Part shown: positions 52,608 to 61,981 of the stretch, one piece after another
Numbering within the stretch: position 1 is the first letter of the stretch
Layout of the letters: every line of letters starts with the position of its first letter
DNA from: Lachnoanaerobaculum umeaense
GTDB lineage: Bacteria; Bacillota; Clostridia; Lachnospirales; Lachnospiraceae
Reading direction: 5' to 3'
Length of the DNA stretch: 64,000 bases
NCBI RefSeq assembly: GCF_003589745.1
Contig: NZ_CP032364.1
Span: forward strand, 2,542,001 to 2,606,000
The notes under the pieces: model-generated
Told to the model about the DNA's origin: nothing
The model's database searches: none
Seen by the model: only the letters and a program-made list of their open reading frames with translations
Made by a program: the position numbers and the translations under genes

Positions 52608-52615
52608 AATAAATT

Positions 52616-54064
52616 TTATTTATCTTTTCCTATTCTCCATACTCCCGGACTGAATAAAAGAAGCATAGGGTACAACTCCAGTCTGCCTGCCAACATATCA
52701 AATGTCAGCACAAGCTTTGAGAAATATGAATATATATTAAAGTTTGCCATAGGGCCTACCTTTGCAAGCCCAGGACCTATATTGTTAAATGTTGCCGCTA
52801 CTGCTGTAAAATTTGTCTCAAAGTCAAAATTATTAAGTGATAATAAGAACATTGAAACTACATATATCATAATATATGTTAACATGAAAACTCGGATATT
52901 GTTTAATACAGGCTTTTCAAGTACCTTGCCATCCATTTTAATCGTCTTTACTCCCCTTGGGTGAATATAGTAACCGATCTCTTGGAATACGGACTTTAAC
53001 ATTACTATGATTCTTGAAACCTTAATACCACCACCTGTACTTCCGGCACAGGCACCACACATCATAAGGAAGATAATTACATTCCTTGATAGCTGTGGCC
53101 AAAGGTCAAAATCTGTGGTCGAATATCCGGTAGTAGTTATAATAGAACCTACCTGGAATGCCGCATGGTTTAAGGCTATCATAATATTTTCAAAATAGCC
53201 TCTGATATTTATAGTAATTACTACAATGGCTGCAAATATAATTCCAAAATACCATCTGACCTCTTCTATCTTGAATGCATCTTTCTTATGTTTTCCAAGC
53301 ATTAAAAAGTATGCATTGAAGTTTACGCCAAACAGTATCATAAAGATTGTTACTACAACCTGAATAGCATAGGAATAACCACCTAAGCTGTCTGCCTTAA
53401 TTCCAAAACCTCCTGTACCTGCTGTACCAAAAGTAATACAGAGTGCATCAAATATAGGCATCTTTACAAAGAGTAATATAACAAACTCTACAACTGTCAT
53501 TCCCAAATATATAAGATACAGTATTTTTGCTGTATCTCTAAGTCTTGGTACGAGCTTTCCCACTACAGGCCCCGGACTCTCTGCTTTCATAAGATGCATA
53601 TTGTAACCACCTGCCATTGGAAGTATGGCAAGCAGCAATACTATAACTCCCATACCACCTACCCAGTGTGTGAAACTTCTCCAAATAAGTGATGTATGGC
53701 TTAAACTCTCTACATCTTCTAAAATGCTGGCTCCTGTAGTAGTAAATCCTGATACGGTCTCAAATAGTGCATCTATCATGTTGGGAATCTCCCCGGTAAG
53801 TACAAAGGGTATTGCTCCCACTACACTGAGTACTATCCAACTGAGGGCCACCATTACAAAGCCTTCTCTGGCAAAAAATACATTTTCAAATCTTTTCTTG
53901 CTGGAAATCAAATAACCTATAATAGCTGAAGCCACTCCTACAATCAAGTATGCCATACCCTCATGTTCGCCATATATAAGCGATGTCACTGACGGTATCA
54001 AAAAACAGGCAGACTCTAGCATCATAACTTTTCCCACTATATAAAATATAATTGAATAATTCAT
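52616..54064 (-). CDS. trkH: Potassium uptake protein TrkH/KtrB family
   Basis: 482 residues, about ten helices with four pore-like repeats (ETVSGFTTTGASILEDVESLSHTSLIWRSFTHWVGGMGVIVL, FGTAGTGGFGIKADS, GSIITTTGYSTTDFDLWPQLSRNVIIFLMMCGACAGSTGGGIKVSR, NNIGPGLAKVGP). Imports K+ together with TrkA. Its start overlaps the trkA stop (TAATG). Confidence 0.94.
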   Translation of the reverse strand: MNYSIIFYIVGKVMMLESACFLIPSVTSLIYGEHEGMAYLIVGVASAIIGYLISSKKRFENVFFAREGFVMVALSWIVLSVVGAIPFVLTGEIPNMIDALFETVSGFTTTGASILEDVESLSHTSLIWRSFTHWVGGMGVIVLLLAILPMAGGYNMHLMKAESPGPVVGKLVPRLRDTAKILYLIYLGMTVVEFVILLFVKMPIFDALCITFGTAGTGGFGIKADSLGGYSYAIQVVVTIFMILFGVNFNAYFLMLGKHKKDAFKIEEVRWYFGIIFAAIVVITINIRGYFENIMIALNHAAFQVGSIITTTGYSTTDFDLWPQLSRNVIIFLMMCGACAGSTGGGIKVSRIIVMLKSVFQEIGYYIHPRGVKTIKMDGKVLEKPVLNNIRVFMLTYIMIYVVSMFLLSLNNFDFETNFTAVAATFNNIGPGLAKVGPMANFNIYSYFSKLVLTFDMLAGRLELYPMLLLFSPGVWRIGKDK

Positions 54065-55422
54065 TACTTTAATATATCCTCTAAATTTTGCATACCTGTA
54101 ATTCTTGTTATAATAATAACTGAATCATTCTTTTGCAATGTTGACTTACCGTTTGGTATCATAACTTTACCATTTCTTATAATACATGCCAGTAAAACAC
54201 CTTCCTTTATTGGCAAGGCTTCCAGTGTAGCACCTGTCATCTCAGAATCCTCCTTGATATAAAATTCAAGTGCTTCGGCCTTTCCATGTATTATCTTATA
54301 CAGTGCCTCAACATTGTTACTTCCCACACTGTTTTGTAAACCTCTTACATATCTTACAATATATTCGGCTGTGATATGCTTTGGATAAATCATACTTCCC
54401 AGATCAAACTTCTCTATAATCTCATCAAAGGCTATACGATTTATCTTTGTTACTATCTTTGCATTGGATACGCTCTTTGCATAAAGTGAAAGAAATGCAT
54501 TCTCCTCATCTATTCCTGTAAGTGAAACAAATGAAGAACAGTTCTCTATCCCCTCTTCTAAGAGTACATCCTTATCTGCCGCATCACCATGAATGATTAC
54601 AGCCTTTGGCAACATTGCTGAAAGTTCCTCACATCTTTCATGTGACTTTTCTACTATCTTCACCTTTATACCAAGTGGTATAAGCTGATTTGCCAGATAG
54701 TAGGCAATAGTTCCACCACCAACTATCATAGTATCTTTTACTTCTGTATTGCTGCATCCAACCTTTTTAAAGAAATCTCTGGCATTCTCTGTGGAAGCCA
54801 CCACACTGATAATATCTCCACTTTGAATTACAAAGCTACCATTTGGTATGATTACTTCCTCTCCTCTTTCCACTGCACATATAAGAATATCGGATTTTAT
54901 ATTTCTACCCACGTCTATGAGGCTTTTTCCAACCAAAATATTATCCTCTACAATTTTATATTCTAAGAGTTCCACTCTACCTCTTCCAAAGGTATCAATC
55001 TCTATTGCCGATGGAAATCTAAGTAGTCTTGCCATCTCTGTAGATGCTGCATACTCAGGATTTATCGTCATCGCAAGTCCAAGCTCTTTTTTCATAAAGC
55101 CGATATCCTGACTGTACTCCGGATTTCTTACTCTGGCTATTGTATGCTCTGCTCCCGCCTTTTTTCCTACCATGCAACAGAGCAAATTTAGCTCATCTGA
55201 TTCTGTAACTGCAATCAAAAGATCTGCATCCTCTACTCCTGCCTCCACCAATATTGTATGTGTTGCTCCGTTTCCTGTAAGACCCATTATATCAAGTCTG
55301 GTTGCCAGAGCCTTTACCACTGATTCATCTGTATCTACTATTACTATATCATGTCCTTCGGCACTGAGTTGCTCAGCAATGGTTGAACCCACCTTGCCAC
55401 AGCCTACAATTATTATTTGCAT
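54064..55422 (-). CDS. trkA: Trk potassium uptake regulatory subunit TrkA
   Basis: 452 residues from the ATG at 55422 (GGAG 6 bp upstream); 28 outer codons are unsupported. Two RCK units, each with NAD-binding and TrkA-C parts: MQIIIVGCGKVGSTIAEQLSAEGHDIVIVDTDE (about 1-33) and DTMIVGGGTIAYYLANQLIPLGIKVKIVEKS (about 228-258). Cytoplasmic NAD(H)-responsive gate of TrkH. Confidence 0.95.
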   Translation of the reverse strand: MQIIIVGCGKVGSTIAEQLSAEGHDIVIVDTDESVVKALATRLDIMGLTGNGATHTILVEAGVEDADLLIAVTESDELNLLCCMVGKKAGAEHTIARVRNPEYSQDIGFMKKELGLAMTINPEYAASTEMARLLRFPSAIEIDTFGRGRVELLEYKIVEDNILVGKSLIDVGRNIKSDILICAVERGEEVIIPNGSFVIQSGDIISVVASTENARDFFKKVGCSNTEVKDTMIVGGGTIAYYLANQLIPLGIKVKIVEKSHERCEELSAMLPKAVIIHGDAADKDVLLEEGIENCSSFVSLTGIDEENAFLSLYAKSVSNAKIVTKINRIAFDEIIEKFDLGSMIYPKHITAEYIVRYVRGLQNSVGSNNVEALYKIIHGKAEALEFYIKEDSEMTGATLEALPIKEGVLLACIIRNGKVMIPNGKSTLQKNDSVIIITRITGMQNLEDILK

Positions 55423-55582
55423 TCCTATCTCCATTATTGAAATACTTAGATTTATGTTACCTGATAACATCTGCCTATTGTAACATACTACAATTATATT
55501 TTCCATATATAAGCATTACCTTCTTTACTACTGTAATCTATTTTGCTATACTGTAGAAAAATATATTTGTATGGAGGTTTAT

Positions 55583-55819
55583 GTGAAAGTACAAAATATC
55601 AAAGATGTTGATGCTTTTTTTAAAGTAGTTGATGAATGCAAAGGAACTATTGAGTTAGTTTCTCCTGAAGGTGATAGAGTCAATCTAAAGAGTAAGCTTA
55701 CACAGTATCTATCTATGGCTAATATCTTTTCAAACGGCTATATCAAGGAGCTTGACTTAGTTGCCCATGATAAAGAGGATGTAGAAAGACTTATAAAGTT
55801 TATGTATCAGGGTGAATAA
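55583..55819 (+). CDS. HPr-like protein without the active-site histidine
   Basis: 78 residues from a GTG at 55583, which has GGAGG 5 bp upstream; an ATG four codons earlier overlaps that site and would use none. The size and the pattern VNLKSKLTQYLSMANIFSNG...LDLVAHDKEDVERLIKFM resemble the second half of HPr (NAKSIMxLMxLGxxxG...LxAxGxDExxAl). The GLHARPA site is replaced by DVDAFFKVV, so it cannot take phosphate at His15. Function unknown. An extended -10 TGCTATACT lies upstream. Confidence 0.65.
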   Translation: MKVQNIKDVDAFFKVVDECKGTIELVSPEGDRVNLKSKLTQYLSMANIFSNGYIKELDLVAHDKEDVERLIKFMYQGE

Positions 55820-55829
55820 AATATTTACC

Positions 55830-55889
55830 AAAATGGAGTTGTTGTAATATGGATATGTGTAATGTCTATATGTCAGCAACTCTATTTTA
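55830..55889 (+). terminator. Terminator after the HPr-like gene
   Basis: AAAATGGAGTTG pairs with CAACTCTATTTT across a long loop and is followed by an A-rich segment; shape fits a terminator but the tail is only TTTT within the stem. Confidence 0.5.
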
Positions 55890-55919
55890 AAAAGATATAT
55901 TACATAATAAAACTATAAA

Positions 55920-55944
55920 GGGTGGGTTGAAAATCAACCCACCC
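55920..55944 (-). terminator. Terminator of the CHAP-ricin gene
   Basis: GGGTGGGTTGA and TCAACCCACCC form a perfect 11-bp stem with AAA loop; on the minus strand TTTATAGTTTT follows. Confidence 0.85.
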
Positions 55945-55966
55945 AAAATATATAAACTAAATCTGT

Positions 55967-57328
55967 TTAGTATATACATATACCATATTCGTCTACATAA
56001 TATCCATCAGGTGTAATAGTATTAAATAATACTCCATATGATGGGTCTAAATAATACCAATTACCGCTTGATTTCACCCATCCGGTTCTCATACTGTAAT
56101 CAGAGTCAAAATAATACCATTTACCATCTATTTTCTCCCAACCATTAACAGCATAGCCCCAATAATTGAAGTAGTACCATGATCCATTAACCTTTACCCA
56201 TTTATTCCATGGATAGCTACCATCTGAATATTCAAGCCACCAGCCATAACCATCGTATCTCCATGTTACTGTATTATTTTGTTTCTTGTTATTTGTATTA
56301 CCTGTATTATTTGTATTACTTGTATTACTTGTATTTGAAGTGTTCCCCGTATTTTTCTGAGATTGCTGTGCTTCATCCCAGGATGACTTGGTTTTTAATC
56401 TCCATTTCTGGTCTGCACCGGAATCAGAATCTCTCTGTACTACATTTCTATCTGATGTTACTGACAGTGCTTTCCCGGAGGCTTTACATATCAATCTGTA
56501 CCATCCATCCCCATCACTAACTATGTACCAATTTGCAGTACCATCATTCACATAATCCCATGCCCACACATTCTTATTATTTTCTCTTGCTGCTGCACCA
56601 TCTCCACTTACATTTACACCTTTACCTGTATGCATAGATATAAGCTTAAATGAACCATCAGAAAGTTTTTCTATTCTCCACATTTGACGATATAGTCCGG
56701 AATTATCTGTAATATTTACATTAGCTCCATTTTTTGTATAGTCATCTATTGTCAATACTCCTCCGGCAGCATTTTCAAAAAAATATTCTCCATTTGAAAT
56801 CTCGGATGCACTACTTAAGCCTGAGACTGATGATGCGAAGCTTGGTTTTATTAGAGCGGTATATCTTCCCAGAGCTGCACTTCTCATTTCTCCAGGTGAT
56901 CCACTATAGGTTCCACTGTAATCTATATAATAATACTTAGATGAATCAACATTATACACAATGCCTATATGACCATATGAACTGACCCCAAACTGCCCAC
57001 CTCCAAATACTACAATATCTCCCGGCTCAGGTGTAGCTTGTCCCGGTGAATATCTTGCCCAATCATCAGGTAACTGATTTGACACATAGTCTCTTGCATT
57101 TCCACTTAGACTATAATAATTCCAAAGCTCATTGCTGTAGCCTTTAATCAAGTCCACACACTGTGCACCGTATGCTTTATCATAATCAATAGCCGTACCT
57201 ATCTTAGACTTTACCCATTCCACAGCAGCCTCTCTAGTGGGCTGTACTGTAGTAGGTGCTGCAAATGTTGGTATACTCATCAATGCTGAAACTGACAGTC
57301 CCAGTAAAATAGAAGTTGAGAATTTCAT
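55967..57328 (-). CDS. Secreted CHAP amidase with ricin-type lectin and cell-wall-binding repeats
   Basis: 453 residues. Signal peptide 1-23 (ALMSIPTFA). CHAP domain about 30-160 with Cys57 in YGAQCVDLIKGY and His120 in SSYGHIGIVYN. Ricin-type beta-trefoil about 175-315 (YFFENAAGGVLTIDDYTKNGANVNI, DQKWRLK). Asn/Thr linker about 320-350 with repeated NTSNTSNTSNT. Cell-wall-binding repeats about 355-440 (GSWYYFNYWGYAVNGWEKIDGKWYYFDSDYSMRTGW). Probably cleaves peptidoglycan. Confidence 0.93.
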   Translation of the reverse strand: MKFSTSILLGLSVSALMSIPTFAAPTTVQPTREAAVEWVKSKIGTAIDYDKAYGAQCVDLIKGYSNELWNYYSLSGNARDYVSNQLPDDWARYSPGQATPEPGDIVVFGGGQFGVSSYGHIGIVYNVDSSKYYYIDYSGTYSGSPGEMRSAALGRYTALIKPSFASSVSGLSSASEISNGEYFFENAAGGVLTIDDYTKNGANVNITDNSGLYRQMWRIEKLSDGSFKLISMHTGKGVNVSGDGAAARENNKNVWAWDYVNDGTANWYIVSDGDGWYRLICKASGKALSVTSDRNVVQRDSDSGADQKWRLKTKSSWDEAQQSQKNTGNTSNTSNTSNTNNTGNTNNKKQNNTVTWRYDGYGWWLEYSDGSYPWNKWVKVNGSWYYFNYWGYAVNGWEKIDGKWYYFDSDYSMRTGWVKSSGNWYYLDPSYGVLFNTITPDGYYVDEYGICIY

Positions 57329-57374
57329 AAAATATCCCCCTTGAATTTTTATTAAATTATATAATATCCGGATA

Positions 57375-57538
57375 TATTATTATTATACTTTTTTCTAAAC
57401 TAATGTACCCACACAAAAGTGCAGTTTTATTTATTTAAATAAAAAAAGGGGCTGTCGGGAAATGGCAGCTATAAAAGAGGGAGGAGTAACTCAAAACGAG
57501 TCACTCCTCCCTAAGTTTTTACATAAAAAAGATGGCTA
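57375..57538. repeat. 164-bp target-site duplication, left copy (IS copy 2)
   Basis: Identical to 59527-59690. It carries two hairpins, GCTGTC/GGCAGC and GGGAGGAGTaACTC/GAGTcACTCCTCCC, the latter terminator-like when read on the minus strand. Confidence 0.95.
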
Positions 57539-59526
57539 CCCGTCTTCCGTCGAAGTACTATGAAATTTCCGACGTTTCAAATTTTTAGCAAACTATTTAA
57601 TTTTATACAATTCTTTTAAACCCTTTATTTTAAAGGCTTTTCTTACATAAAAAATAATTTGAAAAAATTGAAAAAATTTTTACAGCATGTTATAATCATA
57701 GTACTTCATAGTACTTTACTTTTAGAGGTGTTTATGGCTTATTTTTTGAGAAAAGAAAAGAAGAAAAAAGGTACTTATCTTCAGATGTATGAATCATTTT
57801 GGGATAAGGATAAAAAGCAACCAAGAACAAGAAATGTAAAATCTTTTGGTTACGTTGAAGATCTGACTTCAGATGAGATTCCGGATCCGATTAAATTTTA
57901 TAGCGATTATGTAAAAGAGCAAAATGAGAATAGAACAAAAGTTCTTTCTGAAGAATCCCGTCCTCGTGCATTTTCCACTCCTGTTGAACTTAATATAGGA
58001 CACTTCTTGCTCTACTCATTGATTGATGAGCTTGATGTTAAGGAAACTATTGATATACTTGCTTCTCAAATGCGTTTTCAGTTCTCTGTATTTGACTTAA
58101 TTACACAACTTATTTATGCAAGGGTTATATCACCATGCTCTAAGTCAAAGACAGCCTCTCATGTCTTTCCATACATTTACGGCAGCTCTACAATCTCTGA
58201 AGACCAAGTATATGACGGGTGTTCTTTCATAGGAGAGTCTTATAAGAAGTACATTGATTTGTTTAATCACTCTTATGAAAAGTATTTTAAAAGAGATTTA
58301 AGCAATGTATTTTTCGATTGTACTAATTATTACTTTGAAATTGATCTTCCTAGCGATGACAAGCAAAAGGGACCTTCAAAAGAGAATAGGCACTCTCCGA
58401 TAATAGGGCAGGCTTTACTTTTAGATGCTGATCTAGTACCTGTCTCCATGCAAATGTATCCCGGAAATGAATCGGAAAAGCCATATATTAGAAAAGTTAT
58501 TGAAGAAATGAAGCAACGACACAGCGTATCAGGCAAGACAATTCAGGTGGCTGATAAAGGCCTTAATTGTGCAAGAAATATTTATGCTGCAGTTAAAGAA
58601 GCTAGTGACGGCTATATATTTTCAAAATCAATACATGGTAAGAATCTAAGTGAAAAGGAAAAGAAATGGGTTCTACTTGAGAATGATACAAATGTCTTTT
58701 CTAATTACACTGATGAAAGAGGTAATATATCTTTTCGTCTTAAATCCTGTATTGACAGCTTTGATTACAGTTTTAAAGAGATTGATCCGGAAACAGGAAA
58801 AGAGTGTGTTACAAGGTTTTCTGTAAAAGAAAAGCGTATCGTCTCTTATAATCCTAACCTTGCAAAGAAACAAAGGCTTGAAATAATGAAAATGGTCGAT
58901 AAAGCTTCAAAGTTTTCTACATACAAAAATATCGCTAAAGATGAACTTGGAGATTGTGCTAAATATGTAGACATTATAACTAAAGATAGTACAGGCAAGA
59001 CAATAAAGCCTATAATAGATTTAAATAAATCTAAGATTGATGAAGATCTTAAATATGCAGGATATAATCTTTTAGTGACATCCGAAATAGATATGGAGCC
59101 ATTACAGGTATATAAAACATACCATAGCCTATGGAAGATCGAAGAATCTTTTAGACTTACAAAATCATACCTGGATGCAAGACCCGTTTATTTACAGAAA
59201 AAAGAAACAATCTATGGGCATTTTTTGATATGCTACCTTAGCTTGTTTCTTTTAAGAGTATTAGAAATCAAGTGTTTCAAGAATAAAATAAACTCTTATG
59301 ACTTGATCAACTTTATGCGTGATTTTAGGGTGGTAAATAAAGGTGATGATACATATATCAATATATCAAGAAACCAATCTGTTAACGAAAAGGTTAAAAA
59401 ACTGGTTGGTTTTAGTAACCTTGATGCCCTCTATTTAACCAAAGCTGAAGTCGACAATTTCTTTCAAAACTGTATGCTCTTGGACACCTAAAGTACTAGG
59501 TTTTGAGAGAAACGACGGAAGTCAGG
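57539..59526 (+). mobile_element. IS1634-family insertion sequence, copy 2 (1988 bp)
   Basis: Same length and ends as copy 1, inverted orientation. Bounded by CCCGTCTTCCGTCG on the left and CGACGGAAGTCAGG on the right, flanked by a perfect 164-bp direct repeat. Its right target end falls in the 10-bp loop of a hairpin (AAAGATGG...CCATCTTT, 59680-59705 in the right copy). Confidence 0.95.
57734..59491 (+). CDS. IS1634-family DDE transposase (copy 2)
   Basis: 585 residues from the ATG at 57734 (GAGGTG upstream). Asp195, Asp274 and Glu470/471 intact. Only a few residues differ from copy 1. Confidence 0.95.
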   Translation: MAYFLRKEKKKKGTYLQMYESFWDKDKKQPRTRNVKSFGYVEDLTSDEIPDPIKFYSDYVKEQNENRTKVLSEESRPRAFSTPVELNIGHFLLYSLIDELDVKETIDILASQMRFQFSVFDLITQLIYARVISPCSKSKTASHVFPYIYGSSTISEDQVYDGCSFIGESYKKYIDLFNHSYEKYFKRDLSNVFFDCTNYYFEIDLPSDDKQKGPSKENRHSPIIGQALLLDADLVPVSMQMYPGNESEKPYIRKVIEEMKQRHSVSGKTIQVADKGLNCARNIYAAVKEASDGYIFSKSIHGKNLSEKEKKWVLLENDTNVFSNYTDERGNISFRLKSCIDSFDYSFKEIDPETGKECVTRFSVKEKRIVSYNPNLAKKQRLEIMKMVDKASKFSTYKNIAKDELGDCAKYVDIITKDSTGKTIKPIIDLNKSKIDEDLKYAGYNLLVTSEIDMEPLQVYKTYHSLWKIEESFRLTKSYLDARPVYLQKKETIYGHFLICYLSLFLLRVLEIKCFKNKINSYDLINFMRDFRVVNKGDDTYINISRNQSVNEKVKKLVGFSNLDALYLTKAEVDNFFQNCMLLDT

Positions 59527-59690
59527 TATTATTATTATACTTTTTTCTAAACTAATGTACCCACACAAAAGTGCAGTTTTATTTATTTAAATAAAAAAAG
59601 GGGCTGTCGGGAAATGGCAGCTATAAAAGAGGGAGGAGTAACTCAAAACGAGTCACTCCTCCCTAAGTTTTTACATAAAAAAGATGGCTA
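59527..59690. repeat. 164-bp target-site duplication, right copy (IS copy 2)
   Basis: Identical to 57375-57538 and directly abuts the right end of the IS. Confidence 0.95.
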
Positions 59691-59709
59691 ACGATAACCA
59701 TCTTTCTCC

Positions 59710-59729
59710 GTTACATGTTATAATGTAAC
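59710..59729. other. Short palindrome in the leftover intergenic region
   Basis: GTTACAT and ATGTAAC flank a 6-bp spacer. The 59691-59838 stretch between the two IS elements shows no gene; the palindrome might be an old operator. Confidence 0.35.
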
Positions 59730-59992
59730 TATGCTCACAGTTAATTATTATAACGACTTTTTTGAAATAGGTCAACAGAAAATCAACTTTAGCTTATATG
59801 AATTGAGTTTACCCGATGACGATCCAGTCTATACCCGGGTCTTTGACAGTTTGCTCACCTAAATAATCATAAAAAAAGTCCTACAACCCGTATATAACCT
59901 ACATTCTTCAGTTAAAATTTTTGTCAAAATATTTGTTTTAATATATAGTATTTTCTAGTATTTTGTTATATAATAAGGTGTGGAGGTTATTT

Positions 59993-61708
59993 ATGAAAGT
60001 TACTACATCAAAATCAAAAAATGCAGAGTCCTTCTATATTTCCAAAAGCTTTATAAATGACAAAGGGGTTAGCACCTCTATAAATGTACGCAAACTTGGT
60101 ACTCTTGCTGATTTATTAAAAGAGCACGGACCCACTAGAGATGACGTTATGAAATGGGCTCGTGCTGAGGCAAAACTTGAAACACAGAAGTACAAAGAAG
60201 ATAAAATAGTAAATTTTTCTTTTAACTCAAGCAAACGACTACAGCCACAGCAACAAGTCTTCTATCGTGGAGGTTATCTGTTTTTGCAGTACTTTTATTA
60301 TAAACTTGGCTTACATAAAGTTTGTAGAAAGATAAGGGATAAGTATAGCTTCAAGTTTGATATCAACTCGATTTTATCGGATTTGATTTACTCCAGAATA
60401 CTCGAACCTTACAGTAAACGCTCAAGTTACTCTTGTTCTATGGATTTTTTAGAGCCACCATCTTACCAATTACATGATGTATATCGCTCTTTAAATGTAC
60501 TCGGTAAAGAATGTGACCTTATACAATCTGAAACTTATAGAAATAGTCATTTAGTCGGAAAACGCAATGATAAGCTTCTTTTTTATGATTGTACTAACTA
60601 TTATTTTGAGATTGAGGATGAAGATGGCATTAAGAGATATGGCAAAAGCAAGGAACACAGACCAAACCCTATAATACAAATGGGTATGTTTATGGATGGT
60701 GACGGCATTCCACTTGCTTTTTCTCTATTCCCGGGAAATGCAAATGAACAAACCTCTATTAAACCACTTGAAGAAAAAATTTTAAATGAGTTTGATTGTC
60801 AAAAGTTTATTTACTGTAGTGATGCCGGACTTGGTTCAGAAAAAATAAGAAAGTACAATCATATGGGTGAAAGAGCTTTTGTAGTTACTCAATCAATAAA
60901 AAAGCTTAATGCACAGGATAGGCAATGGGCGTTAGATACTAAAGGATTCAAACGTTTATCTGATGATAAAATGGTAGATCTAGCCGAAATCTCAAAGGAT
61001 GATGAGACTATATATTACAAAGATGCTCCATATACACCAAAAGATTTATCTCAAAGACTTATCATCACATATTCACCAAAATATGCCAAATACCAAAAGA
61101 CTATTAGAGAAAAACAAGTTGACAGAGCTAAGTTAATGCTTGAAAAAGGCAGTATCAAAAAAGAAAGAAGAAATCCTAATGATCCGGCCAGGCTTCTTGG
61201 CAGTATTGCGGTAACTGATGATGGTGAAAAAGCAAATGTACATAACTTTCTTAATACAGACAAAATAGATGATGAGGCAAAGTATGATGGTATGTATGCC
61301 GTCTCAACAGACCTACTTGACGATAATGTAAGTGAAATACTAAATATAAGCGAAAAGCGTTGGCAAATAGAAGAATGCTTTAGAATTATGAAAACCGAGT
61401 TTGAAGCAAGACTGGTATTTTTACAAAGAGCTGATAGAATTACTTCTCACTTCTTAACCTGCTTTTTAGCCTTGATTATTTACAGATATCTTGAAAAATT
61501 TTTAGACCACAAGTATACATGCGAAGAGATTCTAAATACCTTAAAAGATTTTAATTTTGCATATGTAAAAGAGCAAGGTTTCATACCTCTATATAAACGA
61601 ACAGAGCTCACAGATAAACTACATGAGATTTGTCATTTTAATACAGATTTTGAATTTATAACAAAAAGTAAAATGCGGACAATACAAAAACAAAGCAAAG
61701 GAAAATAA
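59993..61708 (+). CDS. IS1634-family DDE transposase (second type)
   Basis: 571 residues from the ATG at 59993 (GGAGG upstream). DDE positions: Asp199 in LLFYDCTNYYFEI, Asp277 in FIYCSDAGLGSEKI, and Glu460/461 in RWQIEECFRIMKTEFEARLVFLQ. Same family as the 57734 transposase but clearly diverged outside the motifs. Appears intact. Confidence 0.93.
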   Translation: MKVTTSKSKNAESFYISKSFINDKGVSTSINVRKLGTLADLLKEHGPTRDDVMKWARAEAKLETQKYKEDKIVNFSFNSSKRLQPQQQVFYRGGYLFLQYFYYKLGLHKVCRKIRDKYSFKFDINSILSDLIYSRILEPYSKRSSYSCSMDFLEPPSYQLHDVYRSLNVLGKECDLIQSETYRNSHLVGKRNDKLLFYDCTNYYFEIEDEDGIKRYGKSKEHRPNPIIQMGMFMDGDGIPLAFSLFPGNANEQTSIKPLEEKILNEFDCQKFIYCSDAGLGSEKIRKYNHMGERAFVVTQSIKKLNAQDRQWALDTKGFKRLSDDKMVDLAEISKDDETIYYKDAPYTPKDLSQRLIITYSPKYAKYQKTIREKQVDRAKLMLEKGSIKKERRNPNDPARLLGSIAVTDDGEKANVHNFLNTDKIDDEAKYDGMYAVSTDLLDDNVSEILNISEKRWQIEECFRIMKTEFEARLVFLQRADRITSHFLTCFLALIIYRYLEKFLDHKYTCEEILNTLKDFNFAYVKEQGFIPLYKRTELTDKLHEICHFNTDFEFITKSKMRTIQKQSKGK

Positions 61709-61738
61709 AATACTATTTTTTTAGTTTCAAAACGAAAT

Positions 61739-61786
61739 AAAAATGCCCTGAAAGCCAGTAAAACACTGGGTTTCAAGGGCATTTTA
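61739..61786 (+). terminator. Terminator inside the second IS
   Basis: TGCCCTGAAA-CCAGT and ACTGG-TTTCA-GGGCA form a long stem followed by TTTTAACTTTT. Confidence 0.82.
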
Positions 61787-61938
61787 ACTTTTGAAACTGT
61801 CAAAGACAGGAGTTTACCATATCCTTAATAATATTCAACACTTATTTATATCCTGTCACTGTAATAGTTCGATTAAAAGTTAATTTATAGTGCATACTTT
61901 AATCAACAAAAAATATAATAATATATTAAAACAAAATG

Positions 61939-61975
61939 AGTTGCAAAGTAGATAATCATTATCTATTCTGCAACT
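61939..61975 (-). terminator. Terminator of the CHAP/SH3 lysin gene
   Basis: AGTTGCA and TGCAACT outer arms with inner TAGATAAT/ATTATCTA; on the minus strand CATTTTGTTTTAATA follows. Confidence 0.8.
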
Positions 61976-61981
61976 AATTTT

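Larger units (their letters stand above)
59839..61807 (+). mobile_element. Second type of IS1634-family element (about 1.97 kb)
   Basis: GTCTTTGACAGTTT at 59839-59852 is repeated inverted at 61794-61807. It encloses one transposase gene and a terminator. No long direct repeat flanks it. A 9-bp GAGTTTACC occurs at 59805-59813 and 61810-61818, but 25 bp away from the left inverted repeat, so the true left end is uncertain. Confidence 0.8.

Noticed and set aside
52531..52615. SAM riboswitch before metN
   Set aside because: Only 85 bp are available and the S-box core is not present.
57446..57540. End of another IS (GGGGCTGTC...)
   Set aside because: Resembles the GGGGCTG terminators of the rpn array; no transposase remnant or partner end found.
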